NCBI GenBank assembly: GCA_025965715.1
Contig: JAOPWJ010000229.1
Span: forward strand, 1 to 34,650
Direction of reading: 5' to 3'
Length of the DNA: 34,650 nucleotides
From: Blastococcus sp.
GTDB lineage: Bacteria > Actinomycetota > Actinomycetes > Mycobacteriales > Geodermatophilaceae
Numbering within the stretch: the first letter of the stretch is position 1; each line of letters starts with the position of its first letter. The position numbers and the translations under genes were made by a program. A model generated the notes under the pieces. The model ran no database searches. It was not told the origin of the DNA and saw only the letters and a program-made list of their open reading frames with translations. Below are positions 15,611-23,755 of the stretch, piece after piece.

Positions 15611-17055
15611 CAGCCACCCTGCCCGTCGAGGTAGGCCTGCAGGACGTCGTGCGCGATCGGCGCGGCGACCCCGCCGCCGGTGCCGCCGCCGTTCTTGACG
15701 AAGACGGCGACGGCGATCTTCGGGTCGTCCGCGGGAGCGAAGCCGATGAACCAGTTGTGGTCGGGCACGCCCTCGCCGACCTGGGCGGTACCGGTCTTGC
15801 CGGCCACCTGCACGCCCGGCAGCTGGGCGGCCTTGCCCGAGCCGTTCTCGACGACGCTGATCATCATGGTGGTCAGCGCGTCCGCGATCTCCTTGGAGAT
15901 CGGCTCCTTGAACCTCTCGGGGTCGGTGCGGTCGATGACGGTCAGGTCGGGTGCCCGCACCTGGTCGACCAGGTAGGGCTTCATGAGGCTGCCGTCGTTG
16001 GCCACCGCGGCGGCGATCATGGCCGCCTGCATCGGCGTCGCGGCCACGTCGAGCTGGCCGATCGAGGACTGCCCGAGCGCCGCCTTGCCGTCGATTGCCC
16101 CGATGCCGCTGCCCGTCACGGACAGCGGGATCTCCATCTTCTCACCGTCCATCCCGAAGGCCTCGGCCATGTCGCGGACCTTGTCCTCGCCCAGATCCAT
16201 ACCGAGCTGGGCGAAGGCGGTGTTGCACGAGACGGTGAGCGCGTCGATCAGCGACTGCTCGGCGCCGCCGTTGCAGCTCCCCCCACCGAAGTTGCGGATG
16301 GTCGCCGACGTGCCCGGCAGGTCCAGTACGTTCGGCGCCTTCACCATCGATTCCGGGGTGTAGCCGTCCTTGAGGGCGGCCGCCGAGACGATCACCTTGA
16401 ACACCGAGCCGGGCGCGTACCGCTCGCCGATGGCCTGGTTGTTGCGCGGGTCGGGGTCGGCCGCGTCGAGCTGCGCGGAGTAGTCACGGATCCTCTGCGG
16501 CTCGTGGCTGGACAGCTGGTTCGGGTCGTAGCTGGGGGTGCTGGCCATACCCAGGACGGCGCCGGTCTTGGGGTCGAGCGCGACCACCGCCCCGGTCTTC
16601 CCCTCGAGGCCCGCCATGGCGGCCTTCTGCACCGCCGGGTCCAGCGTGAGGACGACGTCGCCGCCGGCCGGGTCACGCCCCGTGAAGAGGTCGGCGAGGC
16701 GACGGACGAACAGCCGCGGATCGGACCCGGCCAGTACGCCGTTCTCGGCCCGCTCCAGGGCGGAATTCCCGTAGACCAGCGAGTAGTAGCCGGTGATCCC
16801 CGCGTAGAGCTCCGCCTGCGGGTACTCGCGCAGGTAGGTCAGCCGGTCGTCGGTCGGCTCGGACAGGGCGATCGGGTCGCCGGCAACGATGATCGAGCCC
16901 CGCTCGCGGTCGTACTCCTCGGCGAGGACCCGGGTGTTGCCGGCGTTGTTGCGCAGCTCGTCGGACCGGACGACCTGGATGTAGTTGACGTTGATGATCA
17001 ACAGCGTGAACAGGACGAGCACGCTGATGGCCACCCGGCGCAGCGGCGCGTTCAC
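15610..17055 (-). CDS. pbpA: Penicillin-binding protein A (class B transpeptidase)
   Basis: A 481-residue class B PBP starting at GTG 17055; that codon overlaps the rodA stop as GTGA. A single N-terminal span (about 8-25) anchors it, and a dimerisation/pedestal region follows. The transpeptidase domain (about 150-475) has all three active-site motifs: SVFK with Ser217, SCN at 275-277 and KTGT near 419. It cross-links peptidoglycan in partnership with the SEDS polymerase encoded by the gene just upstream. In mycobacteria PbpA is phosphorylated by PknB and is needed for division and cell length. The tight overlaps with rodA and pknA indicate translational coupling. Confidence 0.96.
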   Translation of the reverse strand: MNAPLRRVAISVLVLFTLLIINVNYIQVVRSDELRNNAGNTRVLAEEYDRERGSIIVAGDPIALSEPTDDRLTYLREYPQAELYAGITGYYSLVYGNSALERAENGVLAGSDPRLFVRRLADLFTGRDPAGGDVVLTLDPAVQKAAMAGLEGKTGAVVALDPKTGAVLGMASTPSYDPNQLSSHEPQRIRDYSAQLDAADPDPRNNQAIGERYAPGSVFKVIVSAAALKDGYTPESMVKAPNVLDLPGTSATIRNFGGGSCNGGAEQSLIDALTVSCNTAFAQLGMDLGEDKVRDMAEAFGMDGEKMEIPLSVTGSGIGAIDGKAALGQSSIGQLDVAATPMQAAMIAAAVANDGSLMKPYLVDQVRAPDLTVIDRTDPERFKEPISKEIADALTTMMISVVENGSGKAAQLPGVQVAGKTGTAQVGEGVPDHNWFIGFAPADDPKIAVAVFVKNGGGTGGGVAAPIAHDVLQAYLDGQGG

Positions 17056-18464
17056 GTCTGCACCACCTCCGTGGGCGCCTCGCCGAGCTGTGGCGCCGGT
17101 GCCGGGTGCGGAGCCGCGGGACGGCGGGCTGCGTCGCTCATGCGGACCAGCAGGGCGACCAGCGCGAAGTTCGCCACCAGCGACGAACCGCCGTAGGCGA
17201 GGAACGGCGTGGTCAGGCCGGTCAGCGGCAGCAGGCCGGTGACCCCGCCGAGGACGACGAACACCTGCCAGGCCAGCGCGAAGGCCAACCCAGCGGCGAG
17301 CAGCTTGCCGAAGGCGTCCCGCACGATCAGAGAGGTGCGCAGCCCCCGCTCGACCAGGACGAGGTACACCACGATCACGGCGACCAGGCCGAACAGTCCC
17401 AGCTCCTCGCCGACCGCCGAGGCGATGAAGTCACTCTTGGCGACCGGCACCTGGTCGGGGCGGCCACCACCCAGGCCGGCACCGAACAGTCCGCCGGTCC
17501 CGAGCCCGAACAGCGACTGGACCAGCTGGTAGCCGGCGCCGTCCTGGTAGGCGAAGGGGTCGAGCCAGGTGTCGACGCGGTCACGGACGTGCCCGAAGAT
17601 CTGGTAGGCGATGAACGCACCACCGGCGAAGAGCGCGACGCCGATCAGCAACCAGCTGGCCCGCTCGGTCGCGACGTAGAGCATGACGACGAAGATTCCG
17701 AACAGCAGCAGCGAACTGCCGAGGTCACGCTCGAAGACCAGCACGAGGATCGAGATGACCCAGGCCATCAGCACCGGGCCGAGGTCGCGGCCGCGCGGCA
17801 GCTCGAGCCCGGCGACCTTGCGGCTGGCCAGGGCGAGGACGTCGCGCTTCTCGTCGAGGTAGGCGGCGAAGAAGACGATCAGGCAGATCTTCGCGAACTC
17901 GCCGGGCTGGATGGAGAAGCCCGCCAGCCGGATCCAGATCTTGGCCCCGTTGACCTCGGAGATCGACCCCGGCAGCAGGGCCGGCAGCGCGAGGAGCGCC
18001 AGCCCGACGAGGGCGAGGGTGTAGGCGTAGCGGGAGAGCAGCCGGTGGTCGCGGACCACGAACAGGATCACCAGGAAGAGCGCCAGCCCGAGGGTCGCCC
18101 AGAGCAACTGGACGGGTGCGTCCTCCCGGCTGGCCGTCTCACCCTGCTCGCCGGCGAGGTCGAGCCGGTGGATCACGGCCAGCCCGAGGCCGACCAGCAG
18201 CGCCACGGCGGGCAGCAGCAGCGGGTCGGCGTAGGGCGCGATGCGGCGGACGACGAGGTGCGCGACCACCCACAGGCCGGCGATCCAGGCGCTGAAGGTG
18301 GCCAGTTCCGTACTCAGCGACCCGGTGACGGTCAGGTCGACGATGCACTGGGCGACGACGGTGATGAGCACGGCGAACCCGAGCAGAGCCGCCTCGGTGC
18401 CGCGGCGCTTGGGCACCCCGGTTCCGGTTCCAGCGCCGCGCGGATCGGTGGTGGGCCCGGCCAT
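17052..18464 (-). CDS. rodA: RodA/FtsW-family SEDS glycosyltransferase
   Basis: A 470-residue polytopic membrane protein starting at ATG 18464 (MAGPTTDPRG), overlapping the pstP stop by one base (TGATG). About twelve membrane spans are visible. SEDS signatures are present: NGAKIWIRLAGFSIQPGEFAKICLI, FERDLGSSLLLFGIFVVMLYVA, the large outer loop with GYQLVQSLFGLGTGGLFGAGLGGGRPDQVPVAKSDFIASAVGEELGLFG, and the C-terminal TPFLAYGGSSLV. It polymerises lipid II into glycan strands, paired with PbpA. The N-terminal extension of about 30 residues and the Pro/Ala-rich C-terminal tail lie in the cytoplasm and could be kinase or FHA contact sites. The same frame stays open upstream across pstP, but that is a shadow. 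Confidence 0.96.
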   Translation of the reverse strand: MAGPTTDPRGAGTGTGVPKRRGTEAALLGFAVLITVVAQCIVDLTVTGSLSTELATFSAWIAGLWVVAHLVVRRIAPYADPLLLPAVALLVGLGLAVIHRLDLAGEQGETASREDAPVQLLWATLGLALFLVILFVVRDHRLLSRYAYTLALVGLALLALPALLPGSISEVNGAKIWIRLAGFSIQPGEFAKICLIVFFAAYLDEKRDVLALASRKVAGLELPRGRDLGPVLMAWVISILVLVFERDLGSSLLLFGIFVVMLYVATERASWLLIGVALFAGGAFIAYQIFGHVRDRVDTWLDPFAYQDGAGYQLVQSLFGLGTGGLFGAGLGGGRPDQVPVAKSDFIASAVGEELGLFGLVAVIVVYLVLVERGLRTSLIVRDAFGKLLAAGLAFALAWQVFVVLGGVTGLLPLTGLTTPFLAYGGSSLVANFALVALLVRMSDAARRPAAPHPAPAPQLGEAPTEVVQT

Positions 18465-19906
18465 CAGTCCTCCTCCCTGCAGACCGTCCCAGGTCTCGGC
18501 GACGTCGTTCCTGCCGACGTGGTGGGCGACGAGGTGCGCGGTACCGATGTGGTGGCCGGCGCGGGGGCCGCGCTGGTCGTGGCAGGTGCCGCACCACCGG
18601 TGGTGGCCGCCCCCGGGGTCGTCGTCCGCGGCGGGGTCACGGTCGGGCTGGAGGGGTCGGTACCGGTGGCCGGGGCCCGCTTGGGAGCGGGGCAGACCGG
18701 CAGCCGCTCGTCGCGGAGGAAGTCGAGGATGCGGTCGGCGTCGTCGGGGTCGTCGGCGGTGATGCCGCCACGGACGCGGTTGCGTGCCGCCGGATTGAGG
18801 TCTGCGAGCACGAGTCCCGTGTCCTGCTCGACCTCGTAGAGGTCGAAGCCGACCACCGAGACGTCCAACCCGCGGAAGACGGCGACCTCTTCGGTCTCGC
18901 CGCTGCCGTCGACGCCCACGAACCAGTGCCCGAGCGCCCACGCGTACGTGGCCACCGATCCGGCCACGAGCAGCACCAGTGCAGCCACCGCCACCAGGAG
19001 GATTCGCAGCGGGCGGCGGCCGGCGGAGGAGCCACCGCCCGTCGGCGGTGTGGGTGTCGGGGGCGGAGCGGCCGGAGGATCGGCCAGCGCCGCCCGGCCC
19101 GCCGCCGAGCGGCGGTCGACCGACCGTTGCCCGACGTTGCCGCCGGCGGCGCCGTCGATCACGGGCTCCATCAGCGCGCCGCCGCGGCCGCCATCGTCGA
19201 TGACGTCGGCCACGATCACGGTCACGTTGTCGGGACCGCCGCTGCGCAGCGCCAGCTCGATGAGCCGGTCGGCGGTCGCCTGCGGATCGGGGTCCTTGAG
19301 CGCCTCGGCGATGGTCTCCTCGCTGACCACGCCCGACAGCCCGTCGGAACAGAGCAGGTACCGGTCCCCGGCCCGCGCCTCGCGCATGGAGAGGTCGGGC
19401 TCGACCTCCTGGCCGTTGAGCGCGCGGAGCAGCAGGGAACGCTGCGGGTGGCTGTTGGCCTCCTCCGCGGTGATCCGGCCATCGTCGATGAGCGTCTGGA
19501 CGAACGTGTCGTCGTGGGTGATCTGCGACATCACGCCGTCGCGCATGAGATAGGCGCGCGAGTCGCCCACGTGGCAGAGGGCCAGCCGGCCGCCGGCGAA
19601 GAGGATGGCGGTGAGCGTCGTCCCCATGCCCTCGAGCTGGGGGGACTCGCGGATGACCTCGCGCAGGTGCTCGCTGCCCTCGAATACCGCCTCGCGCAGG
19701 GCTTGGAGCATGTCGCCGGACGGTGCGTCGTCGTCGAGGTGCTCGAGCGCGGCGATGACCACCTTGCTGGCCACGTCGCCCGCGGCGTGGCCGCCCATGC
19801 CGTCGGCGACGGCCAGCAGCCGGGGACCCGCGTACACAGAGTCCTGGTTGTTGCCGCGGATCAGGCCGCGGTCGGAGCGTGCCGCGTAGCGCAGGACGAG
19901 GGTCAC
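18464..19906 (-). CDS. pstP: PP2C-family serine/threonine phosphatase PstP
   Basis: A 480-residue membrane phosphatase. GTG 19906 (VTLVLRYAARSDRG) is chosen because GAGGAGG precedes it; ATG 19948 has no such site. The PP2C domain (about 1-235) has the metal-binding motifs RGNNQDS, VADGMGGHAAGD, GMGTTLTA, CHVGDSRAYL, CSDGLSGV and GGPDNVTVI. A disordered linker leads to one span (about 300-320), then an outer region of about 155 residues: a small folded part (VAVFRGLDVSVVGFDLYEVEQDTGL, RNRVRGGITADD) with two Cys overall and a long Pro/Thr/Ser-rich tail. It reverses PknA/PknB phosphorylation. It is translationally coupled to rodA and preceded by 106 bases after fhaB. Confidence 0.95.
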   Translation of the reverse strand: MTLVLRYAARSDRGLIRGNNQDSVYAGPRLLAVADGMGGHAAGDVASKVVIAALEHLDDDAPSGDMLQALREAVFEGSEHLREVIRESPQLEGMGTTLTAILFAGGRLALCHVGDSRAYLMRDGVMSQITHDDTFVQTLIDDGRITAEEANSHPQRSLLLRALNGQEVEPDLSMREARAGDRYLLCSDGLSGVVSEETIAEALKDPDPQATADRLIELALRSGGPDNVTVIVADVIDDGGRGGALMEPVIDGAAGGNVGQRSVDRRSAAGRAALADPPAAPPPTPTPPTGGGSSAGRRPLRILLVAVAALVLLVAGSVATYAWALGHWFVGVDGSGETEEVAVFRGLDVSVVGFDLYEVEQDTGLVLADLNPAARNRVRGGITADDPDDADRILDFLRDERLPVCPAPKRAPATGTDPSSPTVTPPRTTTPGAATTGGAAPATTSAAPAPATTSVPRTSSPTTSAGTTSPRPGTVCREED

Positions 19907-20012
19907 GCCGCCTCCTCGTCGACGCCCCGGCGGCGTGCCGCCCAGCATGCTGTGCCCGTCGGGAAGGCCGCAAGCTCGCTGCCGTGCTCACTGGTCCTGG
20001 TCGCGAGCTCCC

Positions 20013-20477
20013 TCACGTACGCAGCTCCAGTGCGGTCTGGCCGATGCGGATCGGCTGGCCGGGGTTGATCAGCAGGGGTCCCTGGACGCGCTGCTGATCG
20101 AGGTAGGTGCCGTTCGTCGAGCCGAGGTCCTCGACGTACCACTGGCCGCCACGGTTGGTCAGCCGGGCGTGACGGGAGCTGGCGAAGTCGTCGGTGAGCA
20201 CGAGGGTCGAATCGTCGGCCCGGCCGATGAGGATCGGCTGGTCGCCGAGGGTGATCTTCGTGCCGGCAAGCGGGCCCGCGGTGACCACGAGGGTGCGCGG
20301 CCCCTTCTGTCCGCGCTTGCGGCCGGCCGCGGCGGCCCGGGGGGGCACGGAGGCCACCCGGCCGGCCCGGCCACCGAAGAGGTCGGCGCGCACCACACGG
20401 AACGCGGCGAAGATGAACAGCCACAGCAGCAGGAGGAAGCCGAAGCGGAACACCTGCAGGACGATCTCCGGGGTCAC
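20013..20477 (-). CDS. fhaB: FHA-domain protein FhaB (FipA)
   Basis: A 154-residue protein starting at GTG 20477 (VTPEIVLQVFRFGF) behind GGAGGGG; the mycobacterial homologue is almost the same length. One N-terminal span (about 8-25, FRFGFLLLLWLFIFAAFRVVR) is followed by a basic linker and a C-terminal FHA domain (about 75-150) with IGRADDST, SSRHARL and DLGSTNGTYLD, the phosphothreonine-binding motifs. It recruits kinase-phosphorylated partners to the membrane; in mycobacteria it links PknA signalling to FtsZ/FtsQ and septation. It lies 67 bases after fhaA and 106 before pstP in the same operon. Confidence 0.95.
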   Translation of the reverse strand: MTPEIVLQVFRFGFLLLLWLFIFAAFRVVRADLFGGRAGRVASVPPRAAAAGRKRGQKGPRTLVVTAGPLAGTKITLGDQPILIGRADDSTLVLTDDFASSRHARLTNRGGQWYVEDLGSTNGTYLDQQRVQGPLLINPGQPIRIGQTALELRT

Positions 20478-20544
20478 GGTCGTGCGCCCCTCCGTGCCGA
20501 TCGGCTGGACCGGGGAGTGCTCGTACGGGACCGCGCCGGCCCGG

Positions 20545-21372
20545 TCACGCGCCATCCTGCCGGTAGACCAGCACCGAGTGACCGATGCGGATGACGTCGC
20601 CGTCCGACAGCGGCTGCCGGGTGATCCGGCGACCGTTGACCAGGGTGCCGTTGGTGGACCCGAGATCCTCCGCGGTCGCCGTCCCGCCGTCGAGGACGAC
20701 GTCCACGTGCTTGCGGCTGACGCCCGTGTCGGGCAGGCGGATGTCGGCCTCGGTGCCGCGCCCGATGACGTTGCGCCCGGTGGTCAGCTCGTGGCGGGTG
20801 CCGGGGCCGTCGACGACCAGCACGTGCGTCACGCCCGGTCGAGAACCGGCCCGGCCGACGATCGAGGGCCCCTGCTTGCCCGTGTCGCCCGACACGCGTC
20901 CCCGCAACGGCGGCAGTGGCGGCAGGGCCGGGTGACCCGTCATGGGGCCGGCCGCCGGGGGAGCGACGGCCAGGTCCTCCCGGGAGGGCGGCCGTCCGGC
21001 CGGGTCGGCGACCAGCGAGCTGACCTCGAAGACTCCCGTCGGCAGGTCGTCGTCCTGCTCGAGGCGCACCGTCACCTTGTCGAAGGTCTGGTAGCCCTCG
21101 TCGTCGATGTGCTCGGACACCATGTCCGCGAGCTCGGAGGCCAGCTGGTCCGACCACTGGCCGAGGTGGCCGAAGTCGGTCTCACCGAGGCGGACGACGT
21201 AGACGTTCGGGGCGAGCACGCGGCCCTCGCCGAGGACGGAGCGCTGCTCGTCGGCCTCGCGCTGCAGGGCCTTGGCGATCTCCGCCGGGTGCACCTTGCC
21301 CTTGAAGATGCGGGCGAACGCCAGGCCGACCATGCCCTCGAGTCGTCGCTCGAAGCGCTGCAGCACACCCAC
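20545..21372 (-). CDS. fhaA: FHA-domain protein FhaA
   Basis: A 275-residue protein starting at GTG 21372 (VGVLQRFERRLEG) behind AAAGGAG; GTG 21414 has no site. The N-terminal DUF3662/FhaA domain (about 1-125; GMVGLAFARIFKGKVHPAEIAKALQREAD, APNVYVVRLGETDF) is followed by a Pro/Gly/Arg linker (about 135-185) and a C-terminal FHA domain (about 190-270) with IGRGTEADI, VSRKHVDV and DLGSTNGTLVNG. It binds phosphorylated MviN and kinases to restrain peptidoglycan synthesis in mycobacteria. It is roughly half the size I recall for M. tuberculosis FhaA because the linker is short. It is the first gene of the seven-gene minus-strand cluster. Confidence 0.95.
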   Translation of the reverse strand: MGVLQRFERRLEGMVGLAFARIFKGKVHPAEIAKALQREADEQRSVLGEGRVLAPNVYVVRLGETDFGHLGQWSDQLASELADMVSEHIDDEGYQTFDKVTVRLEQDDDLPTGVFEVSSLVADPAGRPPSREDLAVAPPAAGPMTGHPALPPLPPLRGRVSGDTGKQGPSIVGRAGSRPGVTHVLVVDGPGTRHELTTGRNVIGRGTEADIRLPDTGVSRKHVDVVLDGGTATAEDLGSTNGTLVNGRRITRQPLSDGDVIRIGHSVLVYRQDGA

Positions 21373-21553
21373 AGTCGCTCCTTTGCGGTCGGCCCGGTTG
21401 TCATGCTGTGCCAACGTGATCGTAGCCGGGCGGCACGGCTGTTACCGCCCAGGAAGCCGCGACTCCCCGATGACCGTCGGATGGGCACCGTGGCCGGGGG
21501 GCGGGGCGGGCCGAGCGCCCACCCCAGGCCGGGGGGCGTCCCCCGGGAACTGC

Positions 21554-21559
21554 TAATGT
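21554..21559 (+). promoter_or_regulatory. Candidate -10 of tRNA-Leu
   Basis: TGC-TAATGT is an extended -10 element ending 12 bases before the tRNA 5' end. No convincing -35 is seen in the GC-rich stretch before it. Confidence 0.4.
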
Positions 21560-21571
21560 CGTCGCTCGCCA

Positions 21572-21654
21572 GGGCAAGTGGCGGAATGGCAGACGCGCAC
21601 GGTTCAGGTCCGTGTGTCCGAAAGGACGTGGGGGTTCAAGTCCCCCCTTGCCCA
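21572..21654 (+). tRNA. tRNA-Leu(CAG)
   Basis: A complete class II tRNA. Acceptor GGGCAAG (21572-21578) pairs with CTTGCCC (21647-21653), discriminator A at 21654. The anticodon stem CACGG/CCGTG encloses TTCAGGT with anticodon CAG at 21605-21607, decoding CUG, the main Leu codon in high-GC genomes. The long variable arm TGTCCG-AAA-GGACG and the T arm GGGGG-TTCAAGT-CCCCC are intact. CCA is not encoded. The position behind fhaA matches the tRNA-Leu of mycobacteria. Confidence 0.97.
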
Positions 21655-21703
21655 CCGACCGAGATCGACAGCCAGACAGACAGCGAGACAGAGCACGACC
21701 AGG

Positions 21704-21729
21704 ACGCCGTCGGGGACACCCGGCGGCGT
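21704..21729 (+). terminator. Terminator of tRNA-Leu
   Basis: ACGCCG (21704-21709) pairs with CGGCGT (21724-21729), and inside it CGGG (21711-21714) pairs with CCCG (21719-21722). It is followed by TTGTC, a short U-containing tail, 50 bases past the tRNA. Confidence 0.7.
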
Positions 21730-21938
21730 TTGTCGTGCCGGGCGGTCGCGGGCTCCCCTGGCCCTCCGCGCGCCGGCGGTCCCGCGTCGCGGCCCTCAGT
21801 GGGTCGGCGGTATGCGCTGAGCCGCCGGTGCAGGTGCGGCGGCCTCCCCCACGGCGGGTGCGGCGTTCAGGGCCTCGACGTCGGACCAGGGCGACCGGCC
21901 GTGTTCCGACCGGCGGCGGAACTGCCGATTCATGAGGC

Positions 21939-22349
21939 ATGCGCCGCAACCACGTCGCCACCGCTCTGATCGTCCTCAGCGCCGGACTGACCGCCTCGGC
22001 GGCCCTCCGCCGATTCGTCGGACGTCGCCGACCCGTGGCCTCCACCGGAACCGTCTCCTCCACCGGAACCGTCTCCTCCACCGGAACCGTCTCCTCCACC
22101 CGGACCCTCCGGGGGCCCGCGCCCGAGCGCACCGGGCCCGCGCGCACCGCGCCCGAGCCGGCCGCGGTCGTCGAGGACCGGGACGCGGTCGTGCTCCGCT
22201 TCGCTCCCCGCATCGCCACCCAGTCGGATGCCCAGCGCCAGCTCGGGCCGCGCTGTGGGGACAACGGCGGTCGGACGAAGAGCGGTGCCCCCTGCGCCGC
22301 GCGGGGCGCCTCCGGTGGCCGCTGCCACCACCACCCCGTGGCCGCCTGA
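21939..22349 (+). CDS. Small membrane-anchored or secreted protein with Thr/Ser repeat and C-terminal Cys/His motif
   Basis: A 136-residue protein with very strong G/C third-position bias along its length, which supports it as real although the ribosome binding site is weak. Residues 6-23 (VATALIVLSAGLTASAAL) form a signal peptide or anchor after basic RR. Residues 36-52 are three copies of a six-residue unit (STGTVS) encoded by an 18-bp tandem repeat. A Pro/Arg-rich part and a short ordered part (DAVVLRFAPRIATQSDAQRQ) follow. The end (RCGDNGGRTKSGAPCAARG then GGRCHHH) resembles the C..T.SG.PC....GGRC..H motif of small zinc-binding-like proteins often seen in phage and actinobacterial genomes; that likeness is from memory. 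No function is proposed. It stands alone between tRNA-Leu and the acyl-CoA dehydrogenase gene. Confidence 0.6.
   Translation: MRRNHVATALIVLSAGLTASAALRRFVGRRRPVASTGTVSSTGTVSSTGTVSSTRTLRGPAPERTGPARTAPEPAAVVEDRDAVVLRFAPRIATQSDAQRQLGPRCGDNGGRTKSGAPCAARGASGGRCHHHPVAA
22041..22094 (+). repeat. 18-bp tandem repeat, three perfect copies, in frame
   Basis: Unit TCCACCGGAACCGTCTCC at 22041-22058, 22059-22076 and 22077-22094, followed by a decayed fourth start. The unit is six codons long, so copy-number change would lengthen or shorten the Ser/Thr linker without a frameshift. Confidence 0.95.
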
Positions 22350-22485
22350 GGCCCACAGCCGACCGGTCGGCCCGTTCGCCGGCCCCCGAGGTCCTGCCCG
22401 GGCCTGGAAAGCCGCCCGGGTGCGGTCGCCCAGGGGGCTCCGGTCCAGCGGACCGCGCCTGCCTCCGCCGATCCGGCGGAACCAG

Positions 22486-23664
22486 TCAGCCGGGGGTGCG
22501 CACCGCCTCCCCGGCCAGCGACTTGCCGATGACCAGTCGCTGGATCTGGTTGGTGCCCTCGAAGATCTGCATGACCTTGGCCTCGCGCATGTAGCGCTCG
22601 GCCGGATGGTCGCGGGTGTAGCCGGCGCCGCCGAGCACCTGCACGGCGTCGGTCGTGACCTTCATCGCGGCGTCCGTGGCGACGAGCTTGGCGATGCTCG
22701 CCTGCCGGGAGAAGGGCTTGCCGGCGTCCTTGCGTCGCGCCGCCACCAGGTACGTCGCCCGTGCCGACTCGACCGCTGCCGCCATGTCGGCCAGCAGGAA
22801 GGTGAGGCCCTGGTGCTCGATGATCGGTCGGCCGAAGGCCACCCGCTCCGTGGCGTAGGAGACCGCCAGCTCCAGGGCCGCCTGAGCCAGGCCGACGGCG
22901 ACCGCACTCACCCCCAGCCGGCCCGAGTCGAGGGCGCCCAGAGCGATCGACAGACCGTGGCCGGGATCCCCGACCAGCCGGTCGACGGGGATCGGCACGT
23001 CGTCCAGTCGCATCGCGGCCGTGGTGGAGCCGGTCAACCCCATCTTCTCCTCCGGCCTGGCCGCGCTGAACCCGGGCAGCTCGGGCGTCAGGTGGAAGCA
23101 GGAGATGCCGTGTCGCGCTCCGCCGGCCGCGCCGTCGTCCGGCGTCCGGAGGAACGTCGAGTAGAAGTCGGCCTGCCCGCCGTGGGTGACCCAGGCCTTC
23201 TCCCCGCTGGCGACCCAGCCGTCGTCGCCCCGCTTGGCCGAGGCGCGCATGGCAGCGGGATCGGAGCCGGCGTGCGCCTCCGAGAGGCAGTACGCCCCCA
23301 GTAGCTGACCGCCGACGAGGTCAGGCAGCACGTCCCGGCGCTGCTCGGGCGTGCCGAACCGGTCGATGGGGAGACATGCCAGCGTGTGCACGCTGATGCC
23401 GAGGGCCACGCTGGCCCAGCGGGCGGCCAGCTCCTCGACCACCTGCAGGTACACCTCGTAGGGCTGCCCACCGCCACCGACGTCCTCCCCGAAGGGCAGC
23501 CCGAGCAGGCCGGCGTCCCCGAGCAGGCGGAACACCTCGCGGGGGAAGCGCTCCTCGCGCTCGTACTGGGCCGCCTTCGGCGCCAGCTCGGCGTCGGCGA
23601 GCTCGCGGGTCAGCGCGAGCAGGTCGACGGCCTCGGGCGTGGGCAGTTCGCGATCGACGGGCAC
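22486..23664 (-). CDS. Acyl-CoA dehydrogenase
   Basis: A 392-residue FAD-dependent acyl-CoA dehydrogenase starting at GTG 23664 behind AAGGGAG. It oxidises acyl-CoA to trans-2-enoyl-CoA, passing electrons to ETF. Visible family segments are YCLSEAHAGSDPAAM, WVTHGGQADFY (flavin site), RVAFGRPIIEHQG and GGAGYTRDHPAERYMREAKVMQIFEGTNQIQR; the catalytic base is Glu369 in FEGT. Length and motifs fit the short/branched-chain group (FadE-like), but the substrate cannot be told. It is transcribed divergently from a TetR regulator over 91 bases with a palindrome, which suggests ligand-controlled expression. The open frame upstream to 24039 runs antisense to the TetR gene and is not coding. Confidence 0.94.
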   Translation of the reverse strand: MPVDRELPTPEAVDLLALTRELADAELAPKAAQYEREERFPREVFRLLGDAGLLGLPFGEDVGGGGQPYEVYLQVVEELAARWASVALGISVHTLACLPIDRFGTPEQRRDVLPDLVGGQLLGAYCLSEAHAGSDPAAMRASAKRGDDGWVASGEKAWVTHGGQADFYSTFLRTPDDGAAGGARHGISCFHLTPELPGFSAARPEEKMGLTGSTTAAMRLDDVPIPVDRLVGDPGHGLSIALGALDSGRLGVSAVAVGLAQAALELAVSYATERVAFGRPIIEHQGLTFLLADMAAAVESARATYLVAARRKDAGKPFSRQASIAKLVATDAAMKVTTDAVQVLGGAGYTRDHPAERYMREAKVMQIFEGTNQIQRLVIGKSLAGEAVRTPG

Positions 23665-23686
23665 GGATCTCCCTTGTGCGGTGGAG

Positions 23687-23714
23687 CAGTACTGACAACG
23701 GTACCTCCGTACTG
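23687..23714. promoter_or_regulatory. Likely TetR operator between the dehydrogenase and regulator genes
   Basis: Inverted repeat CAGTAC (23687-23692) and GTACTG (23709-23714) with 16 bases between, containing a central palindrome GGTACC (23700-23705). It lies in the only gap between the divergent genes, where a TetR dimer pair would control both promoters. Confidence 0.6.
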
Positions 23715-23755
23715 TTCGCCGTCCAGCGGCATGCTGACCCCGGAAGGGAGGTGTC

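Noticed and set aside
18465-19991. Long extension of the rodA frame on the minus strand across pstP.
   Set aside because: It is a shadow of pstP; the ATG at 18464 overlapping the pstP stop is the natural start.
22041-22094. CRISPR-like repeat.
   Set aside because: The three 18-bp units are directly contiguous without spacers and in frame with a gene; it is a coding tandem repeat. No CRISPR array or cas gene was seen in the window.
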